A stretch of 64,000 nt of DNA from assembly GCA_940671915.1 (NCBI GenBank), contig CALNVZ010003434.1, positions 4,581,799 through 4,645,798 on the forward strand, in the 5' to 3' direction. Positions 49,614 to 60,300 of this stretch are shown piece after piece. Position 1 is the stretch's first letter. Each line of letters starts with the position of its first letter. This DNA is from Paracentrotus lividus (Eukaryota; Echinodermata; Echinoidea; Camarodonta; Echinidae). Under the pieces are notes generated by a model. That model did no database searches, was not told where the DNA came from, and saw only the letters and a list, made by a program, of their open reading frames with translations. The translations under genes were made by a program, and so were the position numbers.

Positions 49614-49727
49614 CTGAATTTGAAGACAAAAAGACATATTTGTAATAATCATCCAACTTCAATCTGGTCAACTGTATTATGTTTTACAATTTACACTTTT
49701 AATCACAATGCAAAAATGCCGAAAATT

Positions 49728-51463
49728 AGGGGAGACCGGGGATGAAAGTTACACGGGTCAGTTGTTACAGTTCTCAGTGTGCTAAGCTGGACCAAGAGAG
49801 TTCGTGCTAACTGACATCTATATACAGCCTACACATAGCTGTGATGAACTGCCGGTCGTGAGGTTTCTCCGTTGTTTTATTAAAAGGTAAATCAACAAAA
49901 AACATATTTTACAGTTCCAAGTGAATTTTTGACAAAAATTGAAATTTGTAATAGTTCTTACAACCAAAGGCACATGATGATAATCTGGTATTGTGAATAT
50001 AGTACATGTATGTCACTGATATACCCCTGAGCCATGCCCTGTAATTCTGCCTAATGCCTGAGCTACAGTTGATTTTGTCTGTAAAATCACCCATGGGGTA
50101 CGTTTTTACAATAACCTACCCATGTCGATGTAACAACTTACCCCAATTACATTAAACATGCGAAATTACATTTTGTGTCAATTTTCAGGTGTGAATATTT
50201 AATATTTCTATTATTACTTTTGTCTATTCTAGAGCTCTACTTGATCTACTGTTAACGATATGAAGAAACTGGAAAGTTGAAACAAAAGTATGGTATAAGA
50301 GATGTACACATTATAGCAAATTATCCCGTATGTTTACATACAGTGTGTCCCACAAAAAATGCTAATGGCACTTTAGAGGGGTACTATATTAAAAATTACC
50401 ATATTATATTGCTTATATCTTTACACTCGTAAACTACAATCCTTTTTCTACAGCTGGATGAAATTTTATGTGATATTGTCCAAGAATCACAAAGATATTA
50501 GCATTTTGTCATTACACATCAGGAAACCTCTCCATCCAAGTTTGTATTGAGTAGTACCGAATGTATTAAATAACAAAACCGAAGTTTGATCTGTAATACT
50601 TTGAAAAAATATTTCAGTAGTAATTATGAAATTTATCATTGTAAAGTGCAACTCATTACCATTTTAATGATACCTGTCTCAGCTAACCAATATCATGTAT
50701 CACTGAACCTCATTGTTTTAAATATGTCTTGTAAAATTGTGAGTGGTTCACTTTCACGTTCATTGATGATCAAAGTTGGGTTTCCTTTCAGGCGCATTTG
50801 AATAAGGCATCTCAAGGAGCATGAAAGTGAACACTCACAATTTTGCAAGACTTTTTCAGAACAATGGGGTTCAGCTATGCGTAATATTGGTGAGCTGAGA
50901 GACATATCATTCGAATGGTAATGAGTTGCACTTTACAGTCATATAAATTTCATAATCACTACTGAAATATTAGTCAAATTATTAGTGATCAAACTTGGGT
51001 TTCCTTTATTCGATATACCCGGTACTACTTAATACAAAACTTGGATGTAGAGGTTTCCTGATCTTTGATGAAAAATTGCTCATATCTTTGTGATTATTGG
51101 ACCATATCACATAATACTTCATCCAGTTGCAGAAAATAAATTGTAGTTTACGGGTGTGAAGATATAAATAATATAATATTGTTATCGTAATATTATACCC
51201 ATCTTAAGTGCCATTAGCATTTTTTGTGGGACACACTGTATAAAAACAACTTACCCCGTATACGGGGTAGGTTGTTACAAAAAATTTCTTCATTAATTAA
51301 GCTGAAGTTAATTAGTGTTTACATGTTTTCAAGTTTTATGTGCTTCAGGTTTTAGCCAACATAATAGGCTAACTACACTCTCCAAATGGAGTGTTTGAGT
51401 ACTTTCATTGAAATTATCTGGCCCAAAATGTGAATTTCGTGACTTCCATCCCCGGTCTCCCCT
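49728..51463. mobile_element. 1.7-kb TIR element with nested insertion
   Basis: The termini GGGGAGACCGGGGATGAAAGT and its inverted partner (one mismatch) are flanked by TA. Interior motifs TTACCCCGTATACGGGGTAGGTTGTTAC are palindromic. A separate foldback (50341-51238) has inserted in its middle. It lies in the gene B intron between the first small exon and the second LRR exon. Confidence 0.85.
50341..51238. mobile_element. 898-bp foldback MITE nested in TIR element
   Basis: The outer TA dinucleotides (50339-50340, 51239-51240) flank CAGTGTGTCCCACAAAAAATG inverted ends. The arms continue nearly to the centre: ATTGCTTATATCTTTACAC on the left is matched in reverse on the right, and so is GGAAACCTC. 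This is the structure of a long mariner-type foldback without transposase. Confidence 0.88.
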
Positions 51464-51754
51464 AATATAAAATTCAATGATACTCAAAACCGATATGTAT
51501 CTACCTGAGACAAACGGTTCAAAAGAAAACTCAAATAAATGAATGATATACTTTCGACACTGACGTCATCAATTTTAGCATTGAATAACCCACCAAAGGA
51601 TATCAACGTTTTACTATCATACATTATTTGAGAAATATAATAATATGGTTCAAATTAGCCTCTTGAGGACAGGGCATAACGGTTAATTGAAAAAAAAAAA
51701 TTCAAAAGTGTTATTCGTTTACACCTACAAAAAAAATTTCTATAATCGTTATAC

Positions 51755-51803
51755 CTTGTAAGTGATATCGTCTCTGAGATAGTTTATAGATCCACATCCA
51801 CTC
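51755..51803 (-). CDS. NLR gene B, first small LRR-linking exon (49 nt)
   Basis: The acceptor is GATATAG and the donor CAAG/GTATAA, phase 2 to 0, reading SGCGSINYLRDDITYK. Joined to the preceding 527-nt LRR exon and to the following DSTLEM start, it gives an uninterrupted LRR-like turn (NYLRDDITYK-DSTLEM). It is two codons longer than the other two small exons. Confidence 0.65.
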
Positions 51804-52414
51804 CTATATCGCAGAATGAAGAAATGGGTTAAAAGCAAATTTTGATTGATATAATTATTCTAGAACACGTTGTTTGATATAAATCAAACCTGGGCATGAT
51901 AATAATTTTTTACAAATCAGTTATTATTTGGCGAGATATGTTTGAATCGGTAATGGCAATCAGTAGCCTATATGAATCTGACAAACTTATTTATTTCCTG
52001 TAGCCTACTATCTTGTATGAGATATGTTAAGTTTTGATGCCTGGTATGTTATGGCGCCTTTAACAAACAGTATTTACCCTAAATAAAACAGCCCAACAAA
52101 ACCAAGGTTTAATATATTCCATTAACTTTTTATATAACCACAGGCTCTATAAACCGGAATTTAGGATTTTTTTCTCGTTGTTTTTGTATCACAGCAATAA
52201 TGATATAAAGAAGTTAAACGTTTTAATAATCATTTTTCTTTCATTTAGGTTTCTTTCTCTTCTTCCAGTTATTGTTCTCGGGTTAAAGAAACACTAATCA
52301 TACTCTAAGTAACCTTTTGCCTATTTTTTTTTTCATTTCGCTATCCTATCTTAGATAGGATATTTAAAATATTGTTTTAGTTGGGTAAACCATTGATGAT
52401 CTATCCCTACTCAC

Positions 52415-52941
52415 TTTAAGACCAGACTTTCCAATGTACTCGAATGGTTTGAGGAATCAATAAAGAGTTCCACCAAGTCTTCTACATTTTCGCACTTCAT
52501 ACTGGATACATGGAGCTTCTGTAGGTCCTTGGTCTGTTCTTTGATCAGAAGACTCAGTCCTCTCATCGTCTCTTTCGATACCATCCTTTTCTCTGATGGG
52601 AGTGACTCCAGTGCTTCAAGTCTGATATGTGTGAGCTGCTCTCTCCCGGTCCGTTGAAGACCAGCCGTGATCTGAGAGATATCTCTTTCTGCATCATCGA
52701 TGGTGATATCGATCAGTTTCAAGCCAGGCAGAGATAAGAGCAGACCTTCGTACTTTTGTGACGTCATTCTCTTGGCTGTAAGCTTTCTGATGTATGGAAG
52801 CTCAGGAGGAAATGGAGGGAAACTGAGAGAAGAGTCTCATATGATGAGACGGTCCAGTTTGTTGAATGATGTAAGGCAGGACCATAGCCCATTGGTCACG
52901 TCAGAAGTAATAGTTGATCCTTTGAAATTAACTTCTCGAAC
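52415..52941 (-). pseudogene. NLR gene B, first LRR exon with in-frame TGA
   Basis: A TTCAG acceptor precedes 52941 and TTAAA/GTGAGT follows 52415; the exon runs phase 0 to 2 over 527 nt. It encodes VREVNF, GLWSCLTSFNKLDRLII, SSLSFPPFPPELPYIRKLTAKRMTSQKYEG, LLSLPGLKLIDITIDDAERDIS, KETMRGLSLLI, and ends STLESLVLK. At 52839-52837 the Ser codon of the DSSLSF motif is TGA instead of TCA. That nonsense change would end translation before most of the LRRs. Everything after it is still open, so the change looks recent, or is an error or polymorphism. Confidence 0.85.
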
Positions 52942-53747
52942 CTGAAGGAGAAAGCAGAAAGAGAGAGAGAGAGAGAGAGAGAGGAAGAGAACGTTGTTTT
53001 CAATATTTGTTTTCAATATTTTGAATGAAAGAGGGGATTTACTTGGTCCATTTTTTCCCCGGTCTTCATTTGACTATCTAAGTGTAAAAAGAAAGATCAG
53101 GATGGTATCGGTTGTTTTGTTTTGCGTTTTAACTTTTTAACTTTTTTGTTTTCAGTCGATGATCTATCAGATCTGAAATTTTAAATTTTAGCAATGATTA
53201 TGTAACAGTCCGAAAGATGCCCCTTTAGATTGAATCTGGTTTAACGGGTCATGTAATTCAATGTGGAATATTTTCTACAGTTAGAGTCCAACAGTGTCGT
53301 TTAAGGTAAATACAAGGTCCGTTGCCGTATTAAGAGTATCGCAGGATAAAATAGTTCGCAGCGTTTTTCTACATTAGACCCGAATGGTTCTACACAATAC
53401 ATAATACTCGTGGATTAAAATTGTCATGATGAAAATACAAATTTAAAACTAGAATCCTATCGACTTCTTGTTCTAAAATTAGAAAATAATCTCAATAAAG
53501 ATCGCCCCTTTTTCCTCAAAATTAGTTGTAGGCCTCGATTCTCAGGGTTTAATCTCTTCCTCACTAATAATGGATGATCCATTGGTAATTAGTGGTTTGA
53601 AAAAGAACCCTCATAGGAATGTACAGTACTAGCGTGATAATATGGCAGGAGGAAGCAAAATGAAAGAGTCCCTTTCTTTGTTCTAGACATCCGTAATATT
53701 GTAATAAAAACGCAAAGAAAAAAGAAAAAGTAGAAGAGCTTTCTTGC

Positions 53748-54143
53748 CTGTCTTTTCAGCTCTTTTGGAAGGTTCTGCATTCCAACGACGGTATAGAGAG
53801 TCGGTGACTGCAGAACAATCGCCTGTGAAGTTACACATCTTTGAACCAAAGAAGACACGTTTCCATCAGTTCCGGGCGTAGTCTCTGATGAACAGTCAAG
53901 GAGAATGCGGTATCGCTCGCTCTCATCCAATGATTTGTTAAATAGAATCGCTTCCATTATCCTAATACACAGTGTGGTTTTAGTGCCAGCTGTGAATCGG
54001 ATGAGATTTTCGTAGTCACCAACGTGTGATTGGATTTTACGCAGTACTCTGTCCAGCTTCGACCTTCTCCATCGTAGCAAATATTTGTTCGTTCTGGCAG
54101 CTAGATGTTTTCCGGCAGAGTGCTCCTGAGCAAGTTTGTGATA
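53748..54143 (-). pseudogene. NLR gene B, NACHT exon, 3' part
   Basis: This segment resumes at YHKLAQEHSAGKH directly after the retrotransposon tail and continues through VGDYENLIRFTAGT and SLDESERYRILLDCSSET. It ends with LPKELKRQ, where conservation with gene A stops at CAG/GCAAGA, a possible GC donor. It is collinear with gene A residues after the insertion point. With the retrotransposon removed, the two parts total 1580 nt and leave in phase 0, as the next exon requires. Upstream in-frame codons in the retrotransposon tail (INTRYKVQGTR) are not NLR sequence. Confidence 0.88.
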
Positions 54144-54266
54144 CCTTGTGCCTTGTACCTTGTACCTTGTGTTGATCACTTCCGAATGGTCCTCTGGGAA
54201 CTTTAACTGGAAGTATAACTTGGTGCTTGACGAGAGTGAGTATTGTGCAGAATTTAAGTTGGGGGG

Positions 54267-55673
54267 TTAAAAATGTTCTTGGATGGCAGTTTTGAAGGTT
54301 TTACTGGATTTGATGTCTACCTTAGATTGGGGTAGACCATTCCACAGTTTTACAGATTCGGGGAAGAAGGACTCAGCGAAAGGCGTTGAGGAACACTGGA
54401 GGATGTTGTATTGCCTGTCATGTGTTCGTCTACTTCTTTGGTTTTTGGACTGTATGAAGTCTTGGTAGGGGATGTCCAATTCACCGTTTAGAATCTTGTG
54501 GAGTGTGGTTGATCGTTGTGTTTGGCGTCTACTCTCTATGTTGTCCCACTTAAGTGTGTTGAGCATTGCCGTAACACTGGATCGGGGCTTGAAGTCGCAG
54601 GCGAACCTTGCAGCTCTTCGTTGTACTTTTGTAAGAGGTCCCTATTTTTCTTGGTTCCTGGGTTCCATGATGAATTTGCGTATTCAAGATGTGGTTGTAC
54701 TATGGTCTTGTACAGGTTTTCTTTCACAGTCCTAGAGCAGGAGTAGAAATTCCTTTTAAGGAAGTTGAGCATCTTAGATCCTTTACATGCAGCAATGCTT
54801 GACTGCAAATCCCACTTCAGATTGTTTTGGATGGTGATACCTAGGTATTTGCTCTCTTTCACTTCTACGAGAGGTGTCCCCATCATCTGGTAGTTTGTTT
54901 TACCAGGATTACGTTTCCTTGAGATTCTCATTACTTTACATTTGGATGTGTTAAACTTCATACCCCAGGTACTTGACCAGTCTAGCAGGTTGTCCAGATC
55001 ATTTTGGAAGGAAGCTTCATCTGCTGAGGTTGCGATAGGTCTGTAGATGATGCAGTCATCTGCAAAGAGCCTTGTGGATGAAGTGACTGATAGGGTAATG
55101 TCATTTATGTACAGGATGAACAGGTGCGGACCGAGTACTGTCCCTTGCGGGACGCCGCTTACTACTGGTAACCAGGGAGATGTACTTCCATTCACTGCGA
55201 CTCTCTGGACTCTGCCGACAAGAAAGGCCTCGATTCACGCTAGTTTTGCCTCTGATACCGGTGTAATGCAGCTTCTGAAGTAGGCGCCTGTGAGGGACTA
55301 CATCAAACGCTTTACTGAAGTCTAGAATAGCTATATCCGTGGTTTGACATATATTATGGTTTGAAGACAGGTCGTGAAGTGTTGTGATCAGTTGAGACTC
55401 ACAAGATCTGGGTTTCCTAAATGCATGTTGGGCATCTGCGAGGATCCGAGACTTGGTTATGTGTTTCATTATATGACTGTCCAAGATGTGCTCTAGCACT
55501 TTACAGCACACACATGTAAGAGAGATGGGTCTGTAGTTACTAGGTTCCGTCTTCGAGCCCTTTTTGAAGATAGGTGATATAGTAGCTCGCTTCCAGTCGT
55601 CTGGTACGATGCTGTTGGACACACTCTGTTGATAGATGAACTGGAGAACTGGTGCCAACTCTGAGGCTGTCAT
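54267..55673 (-). pseudogene. retrotransposon reverse transcriptase, frameshifted
   Basis: Palm and finger motifs occur in order: PIFKKGSKTEPSNYRPISLT (about 55565-55505), AILDFSKAFDVVPH (about 55335-55290), GVPQGTVLGPHLFILYINDI (about 55155-55095) and RLFADDCIIY (about 55070-55045). These are followed by the thumb-like KYLGITI and HLEYANSSWNP. A last frame (54566-54267) holds PFAESFFPESVKLWNGLP, a conserved tail of CR1/L2 ORF2. The catalytic box is FADD rather than YADD. One shift lies near 55245 and another near 54590. Confidence 0.9.
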
Positions 55674-55751
55674 CTTAAGTATGGTGTTGGGTATCGTCTG
55701 GTCCCGATGCCTTGTTGGTTTGGAGATTCTGCAAGAGCTTCTCCACTCCTT

Positions 55752-56120
55752 TTACTGTAATGTGTACCTCAGGCATATCTTGTATGGGCTTATTGGAAGT
55801 TCCGGTAGTGTAGTACTCTCATTCGTGAAGACACTTTGAAATTGTTGTGCTAGTGCTTCTGCTTTACCATGATCATCAACAATGGTTATGTTATTGACTT
55901 TCAGTGTATGGATACCAACGTTATCTTTTCTACGTGATTTAATGAATTTCCAGAATTTCCTCACATCTTGGGAGATTGACAGTTCAGATTTGTATTTCCT
56001 ACTTGCTCTACGTAGTTCCTTGTCTACTTCCTTCCGGATAGTTAGAAACTTGTCCCAGTATTCGGGTTTGGTTTTGTTCTGTTTAGCTTTAATGTAATAT
56101 CTTTCTTTCTTCCGACACAA
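55752..56120 (-). other. retrotransposon endonuclease-RT linker
   Basis: This Lys/Arg-rich frame contains WDKFLTIRKEVDKELRRASRKYKSEL and FWKFIKSRRKDN, followed by KAEALAQQFQSVFT. It is typical of the linker ahead of the reverse transcriptase in jockey/CR1-like ORF2. Confidence 0.8.
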
Positions 56121-56312
56121 CCGCTTGTGTTTCTGAGTAAACCAAGGCGGTTTGAACTTTCCTCCTATTTTCTTGGTTGGGACATGTTTATTGAGAAGTG
56201 AAGTTATAGTGTCTCTGAAGAGTAACCAGTTCTCGTTTACTGTTTTCTGTCCGGTTCATTGGAGAGAAAATCTGCAGCGAACGACTCGATGTCCTCCTTG
56301 AGCGCTGTTTCA

Positions 56313-57096
56313 TCAGCCTTGCTCCACTGATAGACTAATCTGTTGGCCTAGTGGGATAGATGTTGTAGCTTCCACTTCTACAATCACTACACAGTGATCC
56401 GCTAGCGAGTGAGTGGGTAGACGTCCAAGACGTGTGAAGGATGGGTTGTGAAACAGAGGTCGAGGGTGTTCTCGTGCCGCTGGCATCTTGTCTAGTTGTA
56501 AAGTTGACTTGCTGTTCAAGGTGTTGATCGTCAGCGAGAGTGACAATCTCTTCCTGAAGGCGACCTTTTGGGTTGGTGCTTTCCTTTAACCAGGTAAGGT
56601 TGGGTACGTTGAAGTCACCGCCCAGAATAATATACGGCGATGCAATTTCCTGCCTAATCTTATGTAGAGTTTCGTCTAGAGATGAGAAGTTGCTTGTTGC
56701 AGATGGTGGTCTGTAGAAGCAACCAACAAACTTCTTGGTGTTACCGGATATCTCGCACCAGATCTGCTCACTGTCGTCTTTACAGAGATCCTGTCTTTCT
56801 ATAATTGGTATGTGGTTTTAACTGCTATAAGTACACCGCCTCCATCTCTTCCCGTCTGTCTTTCCGGATGACATTGTATATGCTGGGAAGATCTCTGATG
56901 ATGAAATACTTTCATTGAGCCATGATTCTGTACCTAAAATTATGTCGGGACATTTATCTGTGAGAAAGGCTTGAAATTCTGCTATTCTCTTCTTATTACT
57001 GCGAAAGTTGATGATAGCAAACTTGAGTTTACTTAACTTTGCTGTAGACCTACTTGTACGCATTCTTATTAGGGAGGTTGTTACATCCATCATCAT
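56313..57096 (-). pseudogene. retrotransposon AP-like endonuclease, frameshifted
   Basis: Motifs appear in order but in different frames: LKFAIINFRSN with CPDIILGTESWLNE (about 57020-56900), GGGVLIAVKTT (about 56845-56815), then YRPPS...IILGGDFNVPNLTW (about 56720-56605) and LADHCVVIVEVE (about 56405-56365). They are the Asn, Glu, GDFN and DH catalytic landmarks of APE-type LINE endonucleases, which nick the target DNA. At least two frameshifts separate the pieces. Confidence 0.85.
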
Positions 57097-57132
57097 TCAG
57101 TGTAGATCTAGATTCAGTATCGTTACTAGAGT

Positions 57133-57696
57133 CTAATGATGATTCGCCATTGTCCTATCGTTATTCGTGTCCTGGAAGATTGTGTCAGAAATGTTCATGA
57201 TGGAACAAAGTGGACAAAACCATAGTTCATCTTGATTCATTTGATGGAATTCATAAATGGTGTCTGAGATCTCTACACAGGTTGTGTGGGCCCAAATATT
57301 ACATCCACAGCATAGCATGGCTTTGTCATTGTTTTTGACAGAGCGTTCACACATCACACATGGGTATTTCGGTTTACGACCTTTTTTAGAAATTGGTCCA
57401 GGGTTTAATTCGATGTCACCACGTCTTCTAAGGCCTGATTTTACGCCTATCTGACTTTGGCTGAGGAATTTTCTGTCTCTGATTCTGATAGTTCTAAAGT
57501 CATAATTATTATTAAGTCCAACATCATAAACATGTGGTTCTTGGCGGGTTGAAAATGAAGAGATGTAAAAGTAAATTGGAATATTCCTACCGCAATAGGG
57601 TCTTCCAGTCAAAATTCCCAGCTGTCCAAACTCCTTTCCAATGTCTCCACAATGTATGTACAAGTTGAGGCTTTGGTATGCTGATTCCATATGCAT
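57133..57696 (-). CDS. retrotransposon N-terminal frame: 2A-like motif and PHD finger
   Basis: This 187-residue frame contains RRGDIELNPGP at about residues 91-101, a match to the 2A consensus D-x-E-x-NPG-P that causes ribosomes to skip the Gly-Pro bond. It is followed by a C4HC3 PHD-type zinc finger: C113, C116, C129/130, C132, H137, C140, C161, C164, with the usual aromatic residue before the last pair (WFCPLC). In such elements the PHD finger probably binds chromatin or acts as the nucleic-acid-associated part of the first product. The frame closes at MANHH, where a shift may have disconnected it from the endonuclease. An earlier ATG at about 57750, in another frame, could be the original start. 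Confidence 0.85.
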   Translation of the reverse strand: MHMESAYQSLNLYIHCGDIGKEFGQLGILTGRPYCGRNIPIYFYISSFSTRQEPHVYDVGLNNNYDFRTIRIRDRKFLSQSQIGVKSGLRRRGDIELNPGPISKKGRKPKYPCVMCERSVKNNDKAMLCCGCNIWAHTTCVEISDTIYEFHQMNQDELWFCPLCSIMNISDTIFQDTNNDRTMANHH

Positions 57697-57986
57697 ACAT
57701 ACGTGTGTAGTAGCAAGAAGGCTAATGTAGATACTGTGTAGTATGGCATGATGATGGCATTTGGCAATTCAATCGGTCATAAAACTATCAAAATTGTGCG
57801 TTTCCAATCAAAATATACAAACAAAAATGTAGTTCTACAAGTTCACAAATGTTCAAAATGTACGATTTTAATAAGAATTCAACCAAAATGTGCGAGTAAA
57901 AAGTGGATTAAAAAGGATAAAAATCCCGCGATTGCGAGCGAATTAAAAAGCACAACCACTCTCGTCGGGCGCCCTCTCCTGAGGGT

Positions 57987-59170
57987 AGTGGAAGTGGTCT
58001 CTTCAGATTGTGGAATACCCGATGATGAAGAAGTTGTCTTTGAAATAATCCCAAGGTCGCATGCTCTTTGAAGGACATCGGGAACTTTACGGAAATCATG
58101 AGGAGTAAAGACGAGCTTTTTCGAATCACGAAGTAGACCGGTTAAAGCAACTTTGCCTAGTTTGGAAGTGGTATTCTTTAAGCGTTCGGCAGTTATTTCG
58201 ACTCGTGTCTTTGATCTAGCGTTGGCATGATGCATCAGAAATACATTCACGTTGTCCAGTAGCTCTGTCTGAGTCGCAACATTGTCTTGCAACAGTCCCT
58301 CGGTCCATAAATGACAAACCATGAGACAAAATAGAGGCGTTATAACAAGTTCATTGACCAGTGGTGTGCGTCCCAGGTATGCTTTGAGACCTTCTGCCAT
58401 TGAGGAATCTGAAAACGAAGCAAAGAACCTATCAATATACTCTCTTGAGCCCTCTCTCGAGAATCCTTCGATTTCCATCTTGCTGTACACCTTTGGAAGG
58501 TCCCCTTCATTGAAGAAGTTCTCAAGATGAGGGCGTGTGGTAACAAGGACTCGACACTCTGGATATTCCTCCCAGCGCATGATACTGATCATGTTACTCC
58601 CTTCACTTTGCTTGGAAGAACTGATTCCTGCATATTCGTCAAGTCCATCGAATATGATGTGACATATGTCCTGATTGTTTCTTATGAAATCCTCGATAAG
58701 GTCAGGTGTAAGATCATTCACATCGCTTAAAAGCTGAGACTTGATTGCTTCACCGATGGATATACGCTGGCCTGAATTTCGGAGTTTTAGAACAAAGAGA
58801 ATTGGTAGATGTTCTAATGCTGATCCTGGAATTCTGTGAGACCAATCGTAGGCCATTTTAGCGACAGCTGTTGTTTTTCCTCGCCCTGCAGCAGCCGATA
58901 TTAGAATGCGAACTGGGAGCTTGCCGTTTACTTTCTTCGAAAATATTTCTGTAACAGAGCCATCGAGTACTTCTTTCTTCCTCGTATCTCTACCACTTGC
59001 ATCCTTCTTTACAATAGTGACACGTGTATGCATGTCTTTGAATTCTGCATAGTCATTTTGATCCCACGGTTTCATCGAAATTTTGCACAAGTTGTTTAGG
59101 TATTTGTTCTCCAGCTTTTGGCGACATTGCAGAACATTCAAGGACTCGGAAATCTTCTTGTTGTCGATAC
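57987..59170 (-). pseudogene. NLR gene B, NACHT exon, 5' part
   Basis: A TTCCAG acceptor precedes 59170 and the phase-1 entry matches gene B's death-domain exon. The segment has Walker A SAAAGRGKTT (about 58901-58872), Walker B HIIFDGLDE (about 58665-58640), VLVTTRPH, and RTPLVNELVITPLFCLMVCHLW. Identity to gene A is high, with only frame-preserving length differences. It is cut after SEETTST, where the retrotransposon begins. Transcription through the exon would run into element-encoded TLRRGRPTR... and a stop near 57880, giving a death domain plus most of NACHT but no LRRs. Such a truncated product is possible in principle, but no evidence for it is available here. Confidence 0.92.
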
Positions 59171-59775
59171 CTGGAATGGTATAAATTGTAAAGACTAAAA
59201 TATCACAACTGCTTTTGTTTCTAATTCCTTCTCACTGTATCGACCATGTTAATAAGGTGATGAAGAGTGAATTATTATATTATTATTACTACACAAACCT
59301 TCACGTTACGCTTTAGTGAATTGAATCACAATGAATTTTTATTAAAATTATTAATGCCTCGAATACTATAACACGCTAAATGTTATTTAGAAATTGATTT
59401 GCTCCTGTTGTCATTATCTGTACTTTAATAATTGATTTCAAATAAACATATTGGTAAATTGATGTAATTAGTATGGATATTGTTCTCTAGATTGACATCA
59501 TTCTCCAAATATACATAACAAAATACGAGCAAATCAATTTTCCACAGGGCACATTTTGGATATAAATTCAACTAAATTATACTCGAATATAATCTCATTT
59601 TACCCAAATGAGCGTGAATTATTCTAAACGTATATTATCCTCAATGTTAGTAATTCAAACTAATTTCCAATCGCAATAAATAATCTACTCATAACTTTAG
59701 TTTTATTTGTATTTACAGGAAAACATATCACTCATTCTCAAAACTGTCAATACTATTACATTTTTATTTATGTAC

Positions 59776-60079
59776 CTGTTGCACTTTCTGTGTCTTGTAA
59801 ATACTTCTGAGACAGCATGATAAGGTTGGCTTGTGTAAGAGCTTGATTTAGCTTTGAATGTTGATCGTCAAGGTTCACTGTCTGTCTCCAGTCAAATAGC
59901 ATGTCACGTGTTCCTTTGCACGTGACCCGTCCTTCTATTCTACTGGTCTCTATGTATCTATTAATTGCTGCAGGTTTGAATCTGAGTGCCCGTCCAAGAG
60001 CCTCCATCTGCTCACCATTCTCGATGTCTTCAGCTAGGCTGACAAGAAGGTTGTCGGCAATACCTCCCAATACCGCCAT
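59776..60079 (-). CDS. NLR gene B, first coding exon: death domain
   Basis: This is the death-domain exon of the second NLR, 304 coding nt as in gene A. It reads MAVLGGIADNLLVSLAEDIE, LGRALRFKPAAINRYIE, GTRDMLFDWRQ, KLNQALTQANLIMLSQKYL. An in-frame TAA directly upstream of the ATG fixes the start. The donor is CAACAG/GTACAT, phase 1. The domain is intact even though downstream exons are damaged. Death domains of this kind recruit partner proteins by homotypic contact. Confidence 0.88.
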
Positions 60080-60084
60080 TTATG

Positions 60085-60300
60085 TAGGTTACAGTTGAAC
60101 ATTGAAAATAAATATATAAGATGCTTATAAGGTGTATATAAAACCTTAATCGTATGAAGAAACACCCACATTATTATTTCATTGTTGGTATGCTAGCTTG
60201 GTTACCAGTTAGAATAAAAGGTCAAAAATATGTCGTCAGATGATTGCCTTTGACAGGTTTGGGAAACACCCTTTTATTTCGATAAAGGATTTTTTTTCAG
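60085..60300 (-). other. conserved 5' flank of gene B
   Basis: The sequence upstream of the start is alignable to gene A's flank (CTTAATCGTATGAA; then GAATAAAAGGTCAA.AATATGTC.TC.GA.GATTGCCTT and TCGATAAAG). The duplication that made the two genes therefore included at least 200 bp of upstream DNA. No TATA box or specific factor site can be named with confidence. Confidence 0.6.

Larger units (their letters stand above)
54144..57986 (-). mobile_element. 3.84-kb CR1/L2-type non-LTR retrotransposon with 2A and PHD
   Basis: This element, in the same orientation as the host gene, splits the NACHT exon of NLR gene B. From 5' to 3' it has a ~290-bp leader, a frame with a 2A-like motif and PHD zinc finger, an AP-type endonuclease, a linker, a reverse transcriptase with FADD motif, and a C-terminal domain. 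It ends in four copies of CAAGGTA (54171-54143), a short tandem tail typical of CR1/L2-group elements. It lacks poly(A). No target duplication is evident; instead 12 host bases (the codons LIEF in gene A) are missing. Several frameshifts break the coding region, so this copy is not competent as sequenced. Confidence 0.93.
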
